In this document: piece by piece, positions 57,211-64,000 of the stretch | Position numbering within the stretch: position 1 is the first letter of the stretch | How the letters are laid out: the number at the start of each line of letters is the position of its first letter | From: Dermacoccus nishinomiyaensis | GTDB taxonomy: Bacteria > Actinomycetota > Actinomycetes > Actinomycetales > Dermatophilaceae | Assembly (NCBI RefSeq): GCF_900447535.1 | Contig: NZ_UFXX01000001.1 | Location: 930,001 to 994,000, forward strand | Direction of reading: 5' to 3' | Length of the DNA stretch: 64,000 nucleotides | Position numbers and translations under genes: made by a program | The notes under the pieces: model-generated | Database searches by the model: none | What the model saw: only the letters and a program-made list of their open reading frames with translations | What the model was told of the DNA's origin: nothing

Positions 57211-58667
57211 CCTCCGGCAGTACGAGCGCTCGCGCAGCGGGCCTCGACATGAAGAACTCCGACATGACGACCACCGCCGCGACGAGCGCCGCTTCCGCGA
57301 ACCCGACGAGCGACTGGCCCGCACCTCGCGCGGACCGGCCGGTCGTCGGCGCGTTCAGCGTCCCCGGCTCGAAGTCCCTGACGAACCGCTACCTCGTCCT
57401 CGCCGCCCTCGCCGACGACGACTCTCTCCTGCGGGCGCCGTTGCGCTCGCGCGACACCCTCCTCATGGCGCAAGCACTGCGCGCGATGGGCGTCCAGGTC
57501 GAGGACGTGCCCGGAGACTCCCCCGAGGGCGACGACTGGCACGTCACTCCTGCACCCTTTCGGGGCCCCGCACAGGTCGACTGCGGCCTCGCCGGCACCG
57601 TCATGCGCTTCCTCCCGCCGGTCGCCGCCCTCGCGGACGGGCCGGTCGCCTTCGACGGCGACGAGCACGCCCGCAATCGCCCCATGGGTCCTGTCCTGCA
57701 GGCCCTCGCCGACCTCGGCGTCCGCATCGACGACGACAGCCGCCGCGCACTGCCGTTCACCGTCCACGGCACCGGAGCCGTCACGGGCGGGCGCGTCGAG
57801 GTCAACGCCTCGACGAGTTCGCAGTTCGTCTCCGCACTGCTGCTCTCCGGCGCGCGCTTCGACGAGGGCGTGACGATCGTCCACACCGGCGCAACGCTGC
57901 CGAGCATCCCCCACATCGACATGACGGTCGAGGTGCTGCGTGACGCGGGCGTCGTCATCGAGGTCGGTGACGACGTCGACGCCGACGGGCGCGGCAGCTA
58001 CGCGTGGAGCGTCGAACCCAGCGACATCCGCGCGCTCGACGTCATGGTCGAGCCCGACCTGTCGAACGCTGCCCCCTTCCTCGCGGCGGCCGCCGTCACG
58101 GGTGGCGAGGTGTTCATGGCCGACTGGCCGACGTTCACGACGCAGCCGGGCGATCACATCCGTGGCGTTCTCGAGCGCATGGGCTGCAAGGTGACGCTCG
58201 ATCGTGACGGTCTGCGTGTGCGCGGCCCCGAAAGCGGTCGTCTGCGGGGCATCGACGTCGACCTCACCGAAGCGTCCGAGCTGACGCCCGTCGTCGTCGC
58301 CCTGTGCGCGCTCGCCGACGGTGGCAGCCGCATCCGCGGCGTCGCCCACATCCGCGGCCACGAGACCGATCGGCTCGCGGCGCTCTCGCGCGAGTTCACG
58401 GCGATCGGGGCGCAGGTGCACGAGACCGAGGACGGTCTCGTCATCACCCCGGTGCCGCGAGAAGTGCTGCACGGCGGGCTGTTCCACACGTACGACGATC
58501 ACCGCATGGCGATGGCGGCTGCGGTCGTCGGGCTCGTCGTCGACGGCATCGTCGTCGAGAACGTCGGCACGACCGCCAAGACGCTGCCGCACTTCGACCG
58601 GCGGTGGGAGGCGCTGCTCGACGGCACGAGTGCGGCGCACGAGCCGGCGCTGCAGCGGACGGTCTGA
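57207..58667 (+). CDS. aroA: 3-phosphoshikimate 1-carboxyvinyltransferase (EPSP synthase)
   Basis: A 486-residue enzyme of the shikimate pathway joining PEP to shikimate-3-phosphate. It has the motifs PGSKSLTNRYLVLAALADD, GLAGTVMRFLPPVAAL, NASTSSQFVSALLLS and HMAM-type DDHRMAMAAAVVGL. The N-terminus carries a ~40-residue Ser/Thr/Ala-rich extension, and internal Met codons at positions 15 and 20 are possible alternative starts. It overlaps the DoxX gene and is directly followed by rsgA after 1 bp. Confidence 0.95.
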   Translation: MTSGSTSARAAGLDMKNSDMTTTAATSAASANPTSDWPAPRADRPVVGAFSVPGSKSLTNRYLVLAALADDDSLLRAPLRSRDTLLMAQALRAMGVQVEDVPGDSPEGDDWHVTPAPFRGPAQVDCGLAGTVMRFLPPVAALADGPVAFDGDEHARNRPMGPVLQALADLGVRIDDDSRRALPFTVHGTGAVTGGRVEVNASTSSQFVSALLLSGARFDEGVTIVHTGATLPSIPHIDMTVEVLRDAGVVIEVGDDVDADGRGSYAWSVEPSDIRALDVMVEPDLSNAAPFLAAAAVTGGEVFMADWPTFTTQPGDHIRGVLERMGCKVTLDRDGLRVRGPESGRLRGIDVDLTEASELTPVVVALCALADGGSRIRGVAHIRGHETDRLAALSREFTAIGAQVHETEDGLVITPVPREVLHGGLFHTYDDHRMAMAAAVVGLVVDGIVVENVGTTAKTLPHFDRRWEALLDGTSAAHEPALQRTV

Positions 58668-58668
58668 G

Positions 58669-59748
58669 ATGGCGAGTCGCAACTGGAGTGAGTCCGACGT
58701 GCGCGTGCGCCCCAACCGCAAGGGATCTCGGCCCCGCACGAAGGATCGCCCCAAGCACGCCGACGCCGTCATCGGCATGGTGACGGGTGTCGACCGCGGC
58801 CGCTGGTCGGTCCTGCTCGACGGACGGCAGATCACGGCGATGCGCGCCCGCGAGCTGACGCGCACGCCCATCGTCGTCGGTGACCGTGTTGCGCTCGTCG
58901 GCGACACGAGCGGTCACGAGGGCTCGCTCGCGCGCATCGTGCGCGTCGAGGAACGCTCGAGCGTGCTTCGCCGCACCGCCGACGACACCGACCCGTACGA
59001 GCGCGTCATCGTCGCGAACGCCGACCAGCTCGTCATGGTGACGGCGGTCGCGAACCCCGAGCCGCGGACCGGCCTCATCGACCGCTGCCTCGTCGCCGCC
59101 TACGACGCGGGGCTCGACCCGCTGCTCGCGCTGACGAAGGCCGACCTTGGCGACCCGGCGCCGTTCCTCGCGAATTACGCCGACCTCGACGTGCCGCACA
59201 GCGTCACGTCGGCGCACGAGCTGAGCGACGCCCAACGGGACGAGCTGATCGCGTCCGGTGGTCGTGTCGCCCGTGACCTCGACGGTCTCGACGACCTGCG
59301 CGCCCGCCTCGCCGGGCGTGTCAGCGTCCTCGTCGGGCACTCCGGCGTCGGCAAGTCGACACTCGTCAACGCCCTCGTTCCGGATGCCGCGCGCACGACC
59401 GGCCACGTCAACGACGTGACGGGACGCGGGCGCCACACCTCGACGTCGGCGATCGCCCTCGAACTTCCCGGGCCGGAGGGCGGCTGGATCATCGACACCC
59501 CCGGCATTCGTTCGTTCGGCCTCGCACACATCGACCCGACGACGATCGTCGACCACTTCCCTGAGCTCGCCCCCGGCACTGCCGAATGCCCACGCGGCTG
59601 CTCGCACGACGAGGCAGACTGCGCGCTCGACGCCTACGTCGCCGCGGGTCACGCCGGCACGACGGGCCCGGCGCGCCTGGCGTCGTTGCGTCGTCTGCTG
59701 CGCTCGCGCCACGTGCCCGACAAGGACGAGCACCTCGAGCGACGCTGA
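58669..59748 (+). CDS. rsgA: Small ribosomal subunit biogenesis GTPase RsgA
   Basis: A 359-residue circularly permuted GTPase that tests and releases factors from the maturing 30S subunit. It has an OB-fold N-terminus with a basic tail, G4 LLALTKAD, G1 VGHSGVGKSTLVNALVPD, G3 IIDTPGIRSFGL, and a C-terminal zinc knuckle (CPRGCSHDEADC). Order of motifs (G4-G1-G3) proves the permutation. The start follows the aroA stop by one base, so it is in the same transcript. Confidence 0.95.
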   Translation: MASRNWSESDVRVRPNRKGSRPRTKDRPKHADAVIGMVTGVDRGRWSVLLDGRQITAMRARELTRTPIVVGDRVALVGDTSGHEGSLARIVRVEERSSVLRRTADDTDPYERVIVANADQLVMVTAVANPEPRTGLIDRCLVAAYDAGLDPLLALTKADLGDPAPFLANYADLDVPHSVTSAHELSDAQRDELIASGGRVARDLDGLDDLRARLAGRVSVLVGHSGVGKSTLVNALVPDAARTTGHVNDVTGRGRHTSTSAIALELPGPEGGWIIDTPGIRSFGLAHIDPTTIVDHFPELAPGTAECPRGCSHDEADCALDAYVAAGHAGTTGPARLASLRRLLRSRHVPDKDEHLERR

Positions 59749-59756
59749 ACCCGACC

Positions 59757-59794
59757 GCGGGGTAGACGAGTGAGCACTCACTCGCCTACCCCGC
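59757..59794 (+). terminator. Terminator after rsgA
   Basis: GCGGGGTAG..GAGTGAG pairs with CTCACTC.CCTACCCCGC, a hairpin with near-perfect arms and a 2-base centre, 8 bp after the stop. Confidence 0.8.
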
Positions 59795-59824
59795 CACCGC
59801 GTGCTCGCGGTGCCGGCGAGCCGG

Positions 59825-59830
59825 TAGCGT
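59825..59830 (+). promoter_or_regulatory. TANNNT -10 hexamer before hisN
   Basis: TAGCGT is 7 bases before ATG 59838, suggesting a leaderless transcript. Confidence 0.45.
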
Positions 59831-59837
59831 GGGCGCA

Positions 59838-60674
59838 ATGAGCGACACCCTGCGCGACCCCAGCCCGTACCACGACGACCTGCGCCTGGCCCACGTCCTC
59901 GCCGACTCGGTCGAAGAGATCACGATGTCGCGCTTCGGCGCCGCCGACCTGCAGGTCGAGTCGAAACCCGACCTCACCCCCGTGACGGAGGCCGACCGCG
60001 AGGCCGAACGCGTCATCCGCGAGAACCTCAAGCGCGCGCGCCCGCGCGACGCCATCAAGGGTGAGGAATTCGGCACGAGCGGCGACGCCGATCGGCTGTG
60101 GATCATCGACCCCATCGACGGGACGAAGAACTACGTGCGCGGTGTGCCCGTCTGGGCGACCCTCATCGCCCTCGTCGACGCGGGCACGCCCGTCGTCGGT
60201 CTCGTCGCCGCACCCGCACTGCACCGCCGCTGGTGGGCCGCGCAGGGCACCGGCGCGTGGACCGGACGCAGCCTCACGAGCGCGACGTCGATCAGCGTCT
60301 CGAAGGTCGACAGGCTGGCGGACGCCTCTCTCAGCTATTCCTCGTTCAACGGCTGGGCCGAACGTGGCAAGGACATGGACCTGTTCCGCCTGTCGAAGGA
60401 ATGCTGGCGTTCACGCGCCTACGGCGACTTCTTCTCGCACATGCTCGTCGCGCAGGGAAGCGTCGACATCGCGCCCGAACCGGAGCTCGAGGACTACGAC
60501 ATGGCGGCGCTCGTGCCCATCGTCACCGAGGCGGGCGGCCGCTTCACCGGCCTCGACGGACGCCCCGGCTGCTGGAGCGGCAACGGCGTCTCGACGAACG
60601 GCCTGCTCCACGACGAGGTGCTCGCTCGTCTCGGCGACGACTCCCCCGCGCCGTCCCTCATCCCGGGCGAGTGA
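59838..60674 (+). CDS. hisN: Histidinol-phosphatase / inositol-monophosphatase family enzyme
   Basis: A 278-residue Mg-dependent phosphatase of the IMPase superfamily. Metal-binding signatures are IKGEEFGTS, WIIDPIDGTKNYVRG and LEDYDMAALVPIVTEAGG. In actinobacteria this orthologue is usually the histidinol-phosphatase of histidine synthesis; IMP-type activity on other substrates cannot be excluded. The ATG at 59838 is preferred to the GTG at 59829 because of the TANNNT hexamer. Next to aroA-rsgA, a common arrangement. Confidence 0.87.
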   Translation: MSDTLRDPSPYHDDLRLAHVLADSVEEITMSRFGAADLQVESKPDLTPVTEADREAERVIRENLKRARPRDAIKGEEFGTSGDADRLWIIDPIDGTKNYVRGVPVWATLIALVDAGTPVVGLVAAPALHRRWWAAQGTGAWTGRSLTSATSISVSKVDRLADASLSYSSFNGWAERGKDMDLFRLSKECWRSRAYGDFFSHMLVAQGSVDIAPEPELEDYDMAALVPIVTEAGGRFTGLDGRPGCWSGNGVSTNGLLHDEVLARLGDDSPAPSLIPGE

Positions 60675-60678
60675 CGAC

Positions 60679-60712
60679 GACGGCGCCCCGCTCGCGTGAG
60701 CGGGGCGCCGTC
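60679..60712. terminator. Bidirectional terminator hisN / NADH dehydrogenase
   Basis: GACGGCGCCCCGCTC (60679-60693) and GAGCGGGGCGCCGTC (60698-60712) are perfectly complementary with a 4-base loop, between convergent genes. Confidence 0.9.
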
Positions 60713-60741
60713 GCGCATCGCACGGATTCGTGCGACCGGAA

Positions 60742-62199
60742 TCAGGCCTTCGGCGTCTCAGACTGCTTCTCGAGCGCCGGCGCGTCCGCACCGTCAACGG
60801 CTTCGAGCTGCGCGCTGCCCTTCGACAGCTCGAGCAGGCCGGGCACGTCGACGCTCGGGTGGTACTTCTCCCCGAGTTCGGCGATCGCGAGACGCGCGTG
60901 GACCTGCTGCTCCGTGGTGGTGCGCTCGTCGCGGCTGTCGCTCGCGAACGCGACGGCCCAGCTCAGCATCGTCGACAGGCGCGACTTGAAGCCGATGATG
61001 TAGACGAGGTGAACGCCGAGCCACATGAGCCACGCGATGAACCCCTCCGTCTCGAGGCGGCCCACCTTCGTCACGGCCGAAAAACGGGAGATCGTCGCCA
61101 TCGAGCCCTTGTCGAAGTACTTGAACTTCGCCGGGGCCGGCTCACCCTTGACGCCCGCGAGGATCGACTTGGCCGCGAACTTTCCGCCCTGGATCGCCAC
61201 CTGCGCGACGCCGGGCAGCTTGTCGAGGCTCATCATGTCGCCGACGACGAAGATCTCCGGGTGGCCGGGCAGCGTCAGGTCGGGCTGCACGGAGATGCGC
61301 CCGGCGCGGTCGACCTCGGCGCCCGTCTTGTCACCGAGCAGCTTGCCGAGCGGGCTCGCGGCGACGCCTGCGGCCCACACCTTGCACGCGGAGTCGATGC
61401 GGGTGACGGTGCCGTCCTGCGTCTTCATCTCGATGCCCGTGGCGTCGACATTCGTCACCATCTGCCCGAGCAGCACCTCGACGCCCATGCTCTCGAGCTG
61501 CTTCTTCGCCTTCTCGCCGAGGTTCTTGCCGAACGGTGGCAGCACCTGCGGCGCCGCATCGACGAGGACGATGCGCGCGTCCTTGGGGTTGATGTGGCGG
61601 AAGTCCTCGGCGAGGGTGCGGTTGGCGAGTTCGCTGATCTGCCCGGCCATCTCGACGCCCGTCGGGCCGGCCCCGACGACGACGAACGTCAGCAGCGTGC
61701 GCACGTCGTCCCACTCGCCGGCGGCCGCGGCCACTTCCGCTGTCTCGAAGGCACCGAAGATGCGACCTCGCAGCTCGAGCGCGTCGTCGATGCTCTTCAT
61801 GCCGGGCGCGAACTCGGCGAAGTGGTCATTGCCGAAGTACGACTGCCCCGCGCCGGCCGCGACGATGAGCGAGTCGTAGTCGTACGTCTGGGTCGAGTCC
61901 AGCAGTTGCGCGAAGACGCGCTTGTTCTGGACGTCGATGTCGCTGACCGTCCCCTGGAATACCTCGACGTTCTTGACCTTCTTGAGCACCTCGCGCGTGC
62001 TCGGGGCGATGACGCCCTCGCTGAGGATGCCGGTCGCGACCTGGTACAGCAGCGGCTGGAACAGGTGATGCGTCGTCGAGGAGATGAGGACGACGTCGAC
62101 GTCCTCGTCCTTGAACTGGGTCGCGGCGAACAGACCGCCGAAGCCGGAGCCGATGATGACGACGCGGTGGCGCGTGGCGCTCTTGTGTGCAATACCCAT
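60742..62199 (-). CDS. Type II NADH:quinone oxidoreductase
   Basis: A 485-residue FAD enzyme transferring electrons from NADH to menaquinone without proton pumping. FAD motif HRVVIIGSGFGGLFAATQFK at the N-terminus; NADH motif FVVVGAGPTGVEMAGQISELAN at residues ~165-186; C-terminal FAD segment IFVVGDMMSLDKLPGVAQVAIQGGK; and a membrane-associating C-terminal region (EGFIAWLMWLGVHLVYIIGF). I chose ATG 62199 (MGIAHKS) since the long upstream frame overlaps the FHA gene and is low-complexity. Confidence 0.92.
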   Translation of the reverse strand: MGIAHKSATRHRVVIIGSGFGGLFAATQFKDEDVDVVLISSTTHHLFQPLLYQVATGILSEGVIAPSTREVLKKVKNVEVFQGTVSDIDVQNKRVFAQLLDSTQTYDYDSLIVAAGAGQSYFGNDHFAEFAPGMKSIDDALELRGRIFGAFETAEVAAAAGEWDDVRTLLTFVVVGAGPTGVEMAGQISELANRTLAEDFRHINPKDARIVLVDAAPQVLPPFGKNLGEKAKKQLESMGVEVLLGQMVTNVDATGIEMKTQDGTVTRIDSACKVWAAGVAASPLGKLLGDKTGAEVDRAGRISVQPDLTLPGHPEIFVVGDMMSLDKLPGVAQVAIQGGKFAAKSILAGVKGEPAPAKFKYFDKGSMATISRFSAVTKVGRLETEGFIAWLMWLGVHLVYIIGFKSRLSTMLSWAVAFASDSRDERTTTEQQVHARLAIAELGEKYHPSVDVPGLLELSKGSAQLEAVDGADAPALEKQSETPKA

Positions 62200-62423
62200 G
62201 GATTCCTCGCAGATCTCGCGTGCGTGTCGCCTGGCCCGATCACGCTTGGACGCTGCCCCCAGCTTACTCATTCCCGACGCCCACCCATGGGTGTGTCGCG
62301 GCCGGTAGGCTGCCCCATGACACGGGCGCGCCCGACCACCGACATCGGCGGGCCGACACCCGGATGACAACGACGGATCGACGTAGGACGGGACGGCGCC
62401 CCGCGCCGCGAACGGAGTGGACG

Positions 62424-63347
62424 ATGAGCGAACGAGGCCGCGAGCCGTACCCCATCCAGTGGAACGCGCCCGCCACGGGCACCGCGCAGCCGGCGTGGGC
62501 CGGGCCGCGACCAGATGCTCAGCTCGACGCGCCCGCCGGCCAGGCTGACGCTCCGGCTGCCGCCGGCGGACGCTCGTCGGGCGATGCCCCGGCCACGCCG
62601 CAGCAGAGGGATGCGCGACAGACGGACGCGAGCTCGGCCGACGAGCAGGGCGTCGGCCCGGCCGCTCCCGGGCAGCTCGGCAACCCGTGGAACGACGCCC
62701 AGCCCGCCGCCACGCCCGTGGGGTGGGCAGGCGAACAGCAGCCCGCCGGGCGGCCTGCGCCCGGCGATGCAGGTCAGCACGCGGCGCCCTCGGCGCCTCA
62801 CGCGGTGGGCTCCGACCCCGCTGACGGTGCATCCGAGTCGCCGCGCCACGACCAGGCCGACGGCGACGCCGACCAGGCACCCCGCGGTGGCGCCTCACCC
62901 GTCGGAGCCGTGCCCGCGCCGGCAGCCGACGCGCAGGCGACGAGCCCGTCGAACGGCTACCCGTCGGCACCTCCGTCGGGTGGTTACCCGTCCGCACCTC
63001 CGTCTGGGGGCTATGCGTCGGCTCCCCCGTCGAACGGGTACTCCTCGAGCGGGTACGAGTCGGCGCCGCCGCAGGTCGTCGGCCAGAACGACGATCTGCC
63101 GGAGGACTCGCTGACGATCGGGCGCAGCCGCAGCAACAGCATCGTGCTCGACGACATGCTCGTCTCGCGCCGGCACGTCGTCATCACTGCGGACGATGAG
63201 GGTCTGCTGCTGCGCGATCTCGGGTCGCGCAACGGCACGTTCGTCAACGGGCGCCGCGTCGAGCAGACATTGCTGCACGAAGGCGACCGCATCGGCATCG
63301 GCGCGTCCACCTTCGAGGTGCGCGACGGCTGGCTCGTCTCGGTCTGA
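62424..63347 (+). CDS. FHA-domain protein with repetitive Pro/Gly/Ser linker
   Basis: A 307-residue protein: residues ~1-215 are Ala/Pro/Gln-rich and end in a tandem GYPSAPPSG-type repeat (four copies in about 40 residues), probably disordered. The C-terminal ~90 residues form an FHA domain (LTIGRSRSNSIVLDDMLVSRRHVVITADD and LRDLGSRNGTFVNGRRV), which binds phosphothreonine peptides. ATG 62424 has GGAG 6 bases upstream. Next to another FHA gene; likely reads Ser/Thr-kinase signals. Confidence 0.85.
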   Translation: MSERGREPYPIQWNAPATGTAQPAWAGPRPDAQLDAPAGQADAPAAAGGRSSGDAPATPQQRDARQTDASSADEQGVGPAAPGQLGNPWNDAQPAATPVGWAGEQQPAGRPAPGDAGQHAAPSAPHAVGSDPADGASESPRHDQADGDADQAPRGGASPVGAVPAPAADAQATSPSNGYPSAPPSGGYPSAPPSGGYASAPPSNGYSSSGYESAPPQVVGQNDDLPEDSLTIGRSRSNSIVLDDMLVSRRHVVITADDEGLLLRDLGSRNGTFVNGRRVEQTLLHEGDRIGIGASTFEVRDGWLVSV

Positions 63348-63444
63348 GCCGCGAACACCCGTCCGGGCCGGCCGCGATCCAGCCCGGACATCGACCACAG
63401 CAGCGCCCGTGGGCGCTGGGACGCTCCGGGAGGGAAGCGTGGGG

Positions 63445-64000
63445 ATGCAAGAACTGACGGTGCAGGTCGACGGGCACGTCGTGCGGTTGCAACCAGGTGA
63501 GAGCGCGACGATCGGCCGCGGCCGCGACTGCGACATCACGATCGTCGACGTCGACGTCTCGCGACGCCACGCTCAGGTGAGCGCGCAGGGCGAGTGGTGG
63601 CAGGTGCGTGACCTCGACAGCTCGAACGGCACCTGGGTCGACGGCCAGCGCGTGCGCGGTTACCGCGATCTGCGCGGTGGTGAGGACGTCCGCCTCGGCG
63701 GGCCCCGTGGGACGCGAGTCGAGTTCTCGCGAAGTTCCACCCCAGCAGGTGAGCAGGTCGCGCGCAGTGTCGACCCGAACGGCGCTAGCCCGTCACAGGC
63801 CCCGCCCGAGGCGACCTCGATCTCCGTGCCGATGCCGCGTCGCAGCAGCGGCGCGTCGAGCGCTGCGCCCACGCCCGACGCCACGACCGGTTCGAGCCTG
63901 AAGACCGGCCCGATCCGGCTGCCCCGCCCCCCGCAGGCCCCCGCCGAGCGACGTGCGAGCGGCGACGTGTTCCAGGGATGGACCGGGCAGCTCGAGCCCG
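63445..64000 (+). CDS. FHA-domain protein, 5' part (runs off the window)
   Basis: The frame is open from ATG 63445 to the last base, 185 codons. Residues ~1-95 form an FHA domain (ATIGRGRDCDITIVDVDVSRRHAQVS and VRDLDSSNGTWVDGQRVRG); after that comes a Ser/Pro/Ala-rich linker. A following ABC-transporter domain would make it the Rv1747-type FHA-ABC exporter, but this is not visible in the window and is speculation. Ribosome-binding site AGGGAAG is 7 to 10 bases upstream. Confidence 0.82.
   Translation, partial: MQELTVQVDGHVVRLQPGESATIGRGRDCDITIVDVDVSRRHAQVSAQGEWWQVRDLDSSNGTWVDGQRVRGYRDLRGGEDVRLGGPRGTRVEFSRSSTPAGEQVARSVDPNGASPSQAPPEATSISVPMPRRSSGASSAAPTPDATTGSSLKTGPIRLPRPPQAPAERRASGDVFQGWTGQLEP

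Noticed and set aside
60742-62997. 751-residue version of the NADH dehydrogenase frame
   Set aside because: The extra 266 residues are Arg/Pro-rich antisense of the FHA gene. The enzyme's first motif follows directly after ATG 62199.

Overview
This is high-GC actinobacterial chromosome, most like the Micrococcales and perhaps close to Dermacoccaceae (the family guess is inference). Supporting markers are NucS mismatch endonuclease in place of MutS/MutL, a SigR/RsrA pair, fused 2-oxoglutarate decarboxylase (Kgd), Ni-superoxide dismutase, a 24-residue bL37, and the block rho-rpmE-prfA-prmC-sua5-wecA-atp. Almost all of the window is housekeeping DNA. The only clearly accessory segment is roughly 1-3.4 kb.

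Layout. 1-3.4 kb: the end of a permease, then two GNAT acetyltransferases, a LysE exporter and a methyltransferase, punctuated by a 54-bp repeat family. 3.4-9.8 kb: an alpha/beta hydrolase, a small Cys protein coupled to a duplicated 3-hydroxyacyl-CoA dehydrogenase with a cysteine-rich insert, a DMT-like membrane protein, nucS, a STAS protein, a cobalamin adenosyltransferase and a DUF2550 protein. 9.8-19.1 kb: ATP synthase on the minus strand (atpI-B-E-F-H-A-G-D). A strong terminator and a uracil permease gene separate atpC from the rest, and a perfect CRP-type palindrome lies in front of atpI. 19.1-28.7 kb: wecA, glyA, sua5, a Gly/Asp-rich protein, a PrmC-Nudix fusion, prfA, rpmE, rho.

29.0-33.8 kb: lysA-hom-thrC-thrB, making lysine, homoserine and threonine. 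33.9-37.6 kb: an orphan protein, tRNA-Arg(CCG) with a perfect 32-bp inverted repeat at its 3' end, and two CNNM/CorC-type membrane proteins. 37.9-42.8 kb: kgd, a DUF6104 protein and an SGNH hydrolase. 42.9-47.9 kb: dTDP-L-rhamnose genes (rfbB-rfbD plus a polyprenyl-phosphate sugar transferase on minus, rfbA-rfbC on plus). 48.1-50.9 kb: a complete polar amino-acid ABC importer. 50.9-51.7 kb: sodX-sodN. 51.9-53 kb: a DedA fragment-size protein and heme oxygenase behind a DtxR/IdeR-like box. 53.2-56.5 kb: bL37, rsrA-sigR with an autoregulatory-looking promoter, a hydrolase, a SRAP protein, and an RHH antitoxin with a truncated toxin. 56.7-60.7 kb: DoxX, aroA, rsgA, hisN. 60.7-64 kb: a type II NADH dehydrogenase and two FHA-domain proteins, the second running off the end.

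The observations I rate highest are the repeat family at 0.4-3.3 kb, the PrmC-Nudix fusion, the uncoupled atpC, the CRP-like site before atpI, the SigR-type promoter that would transcribe an extended SigR, the inverted repeat over the sodX start, the decayed toxin partner, four exact-period 19-bp tandem units after sodN, and a recurring TANNNT hexamer 6-7 bases before start codons that suggests leaderless transcripts. No CRISPR array, rRNA, intact insertion sequence or integrase gene was seen.
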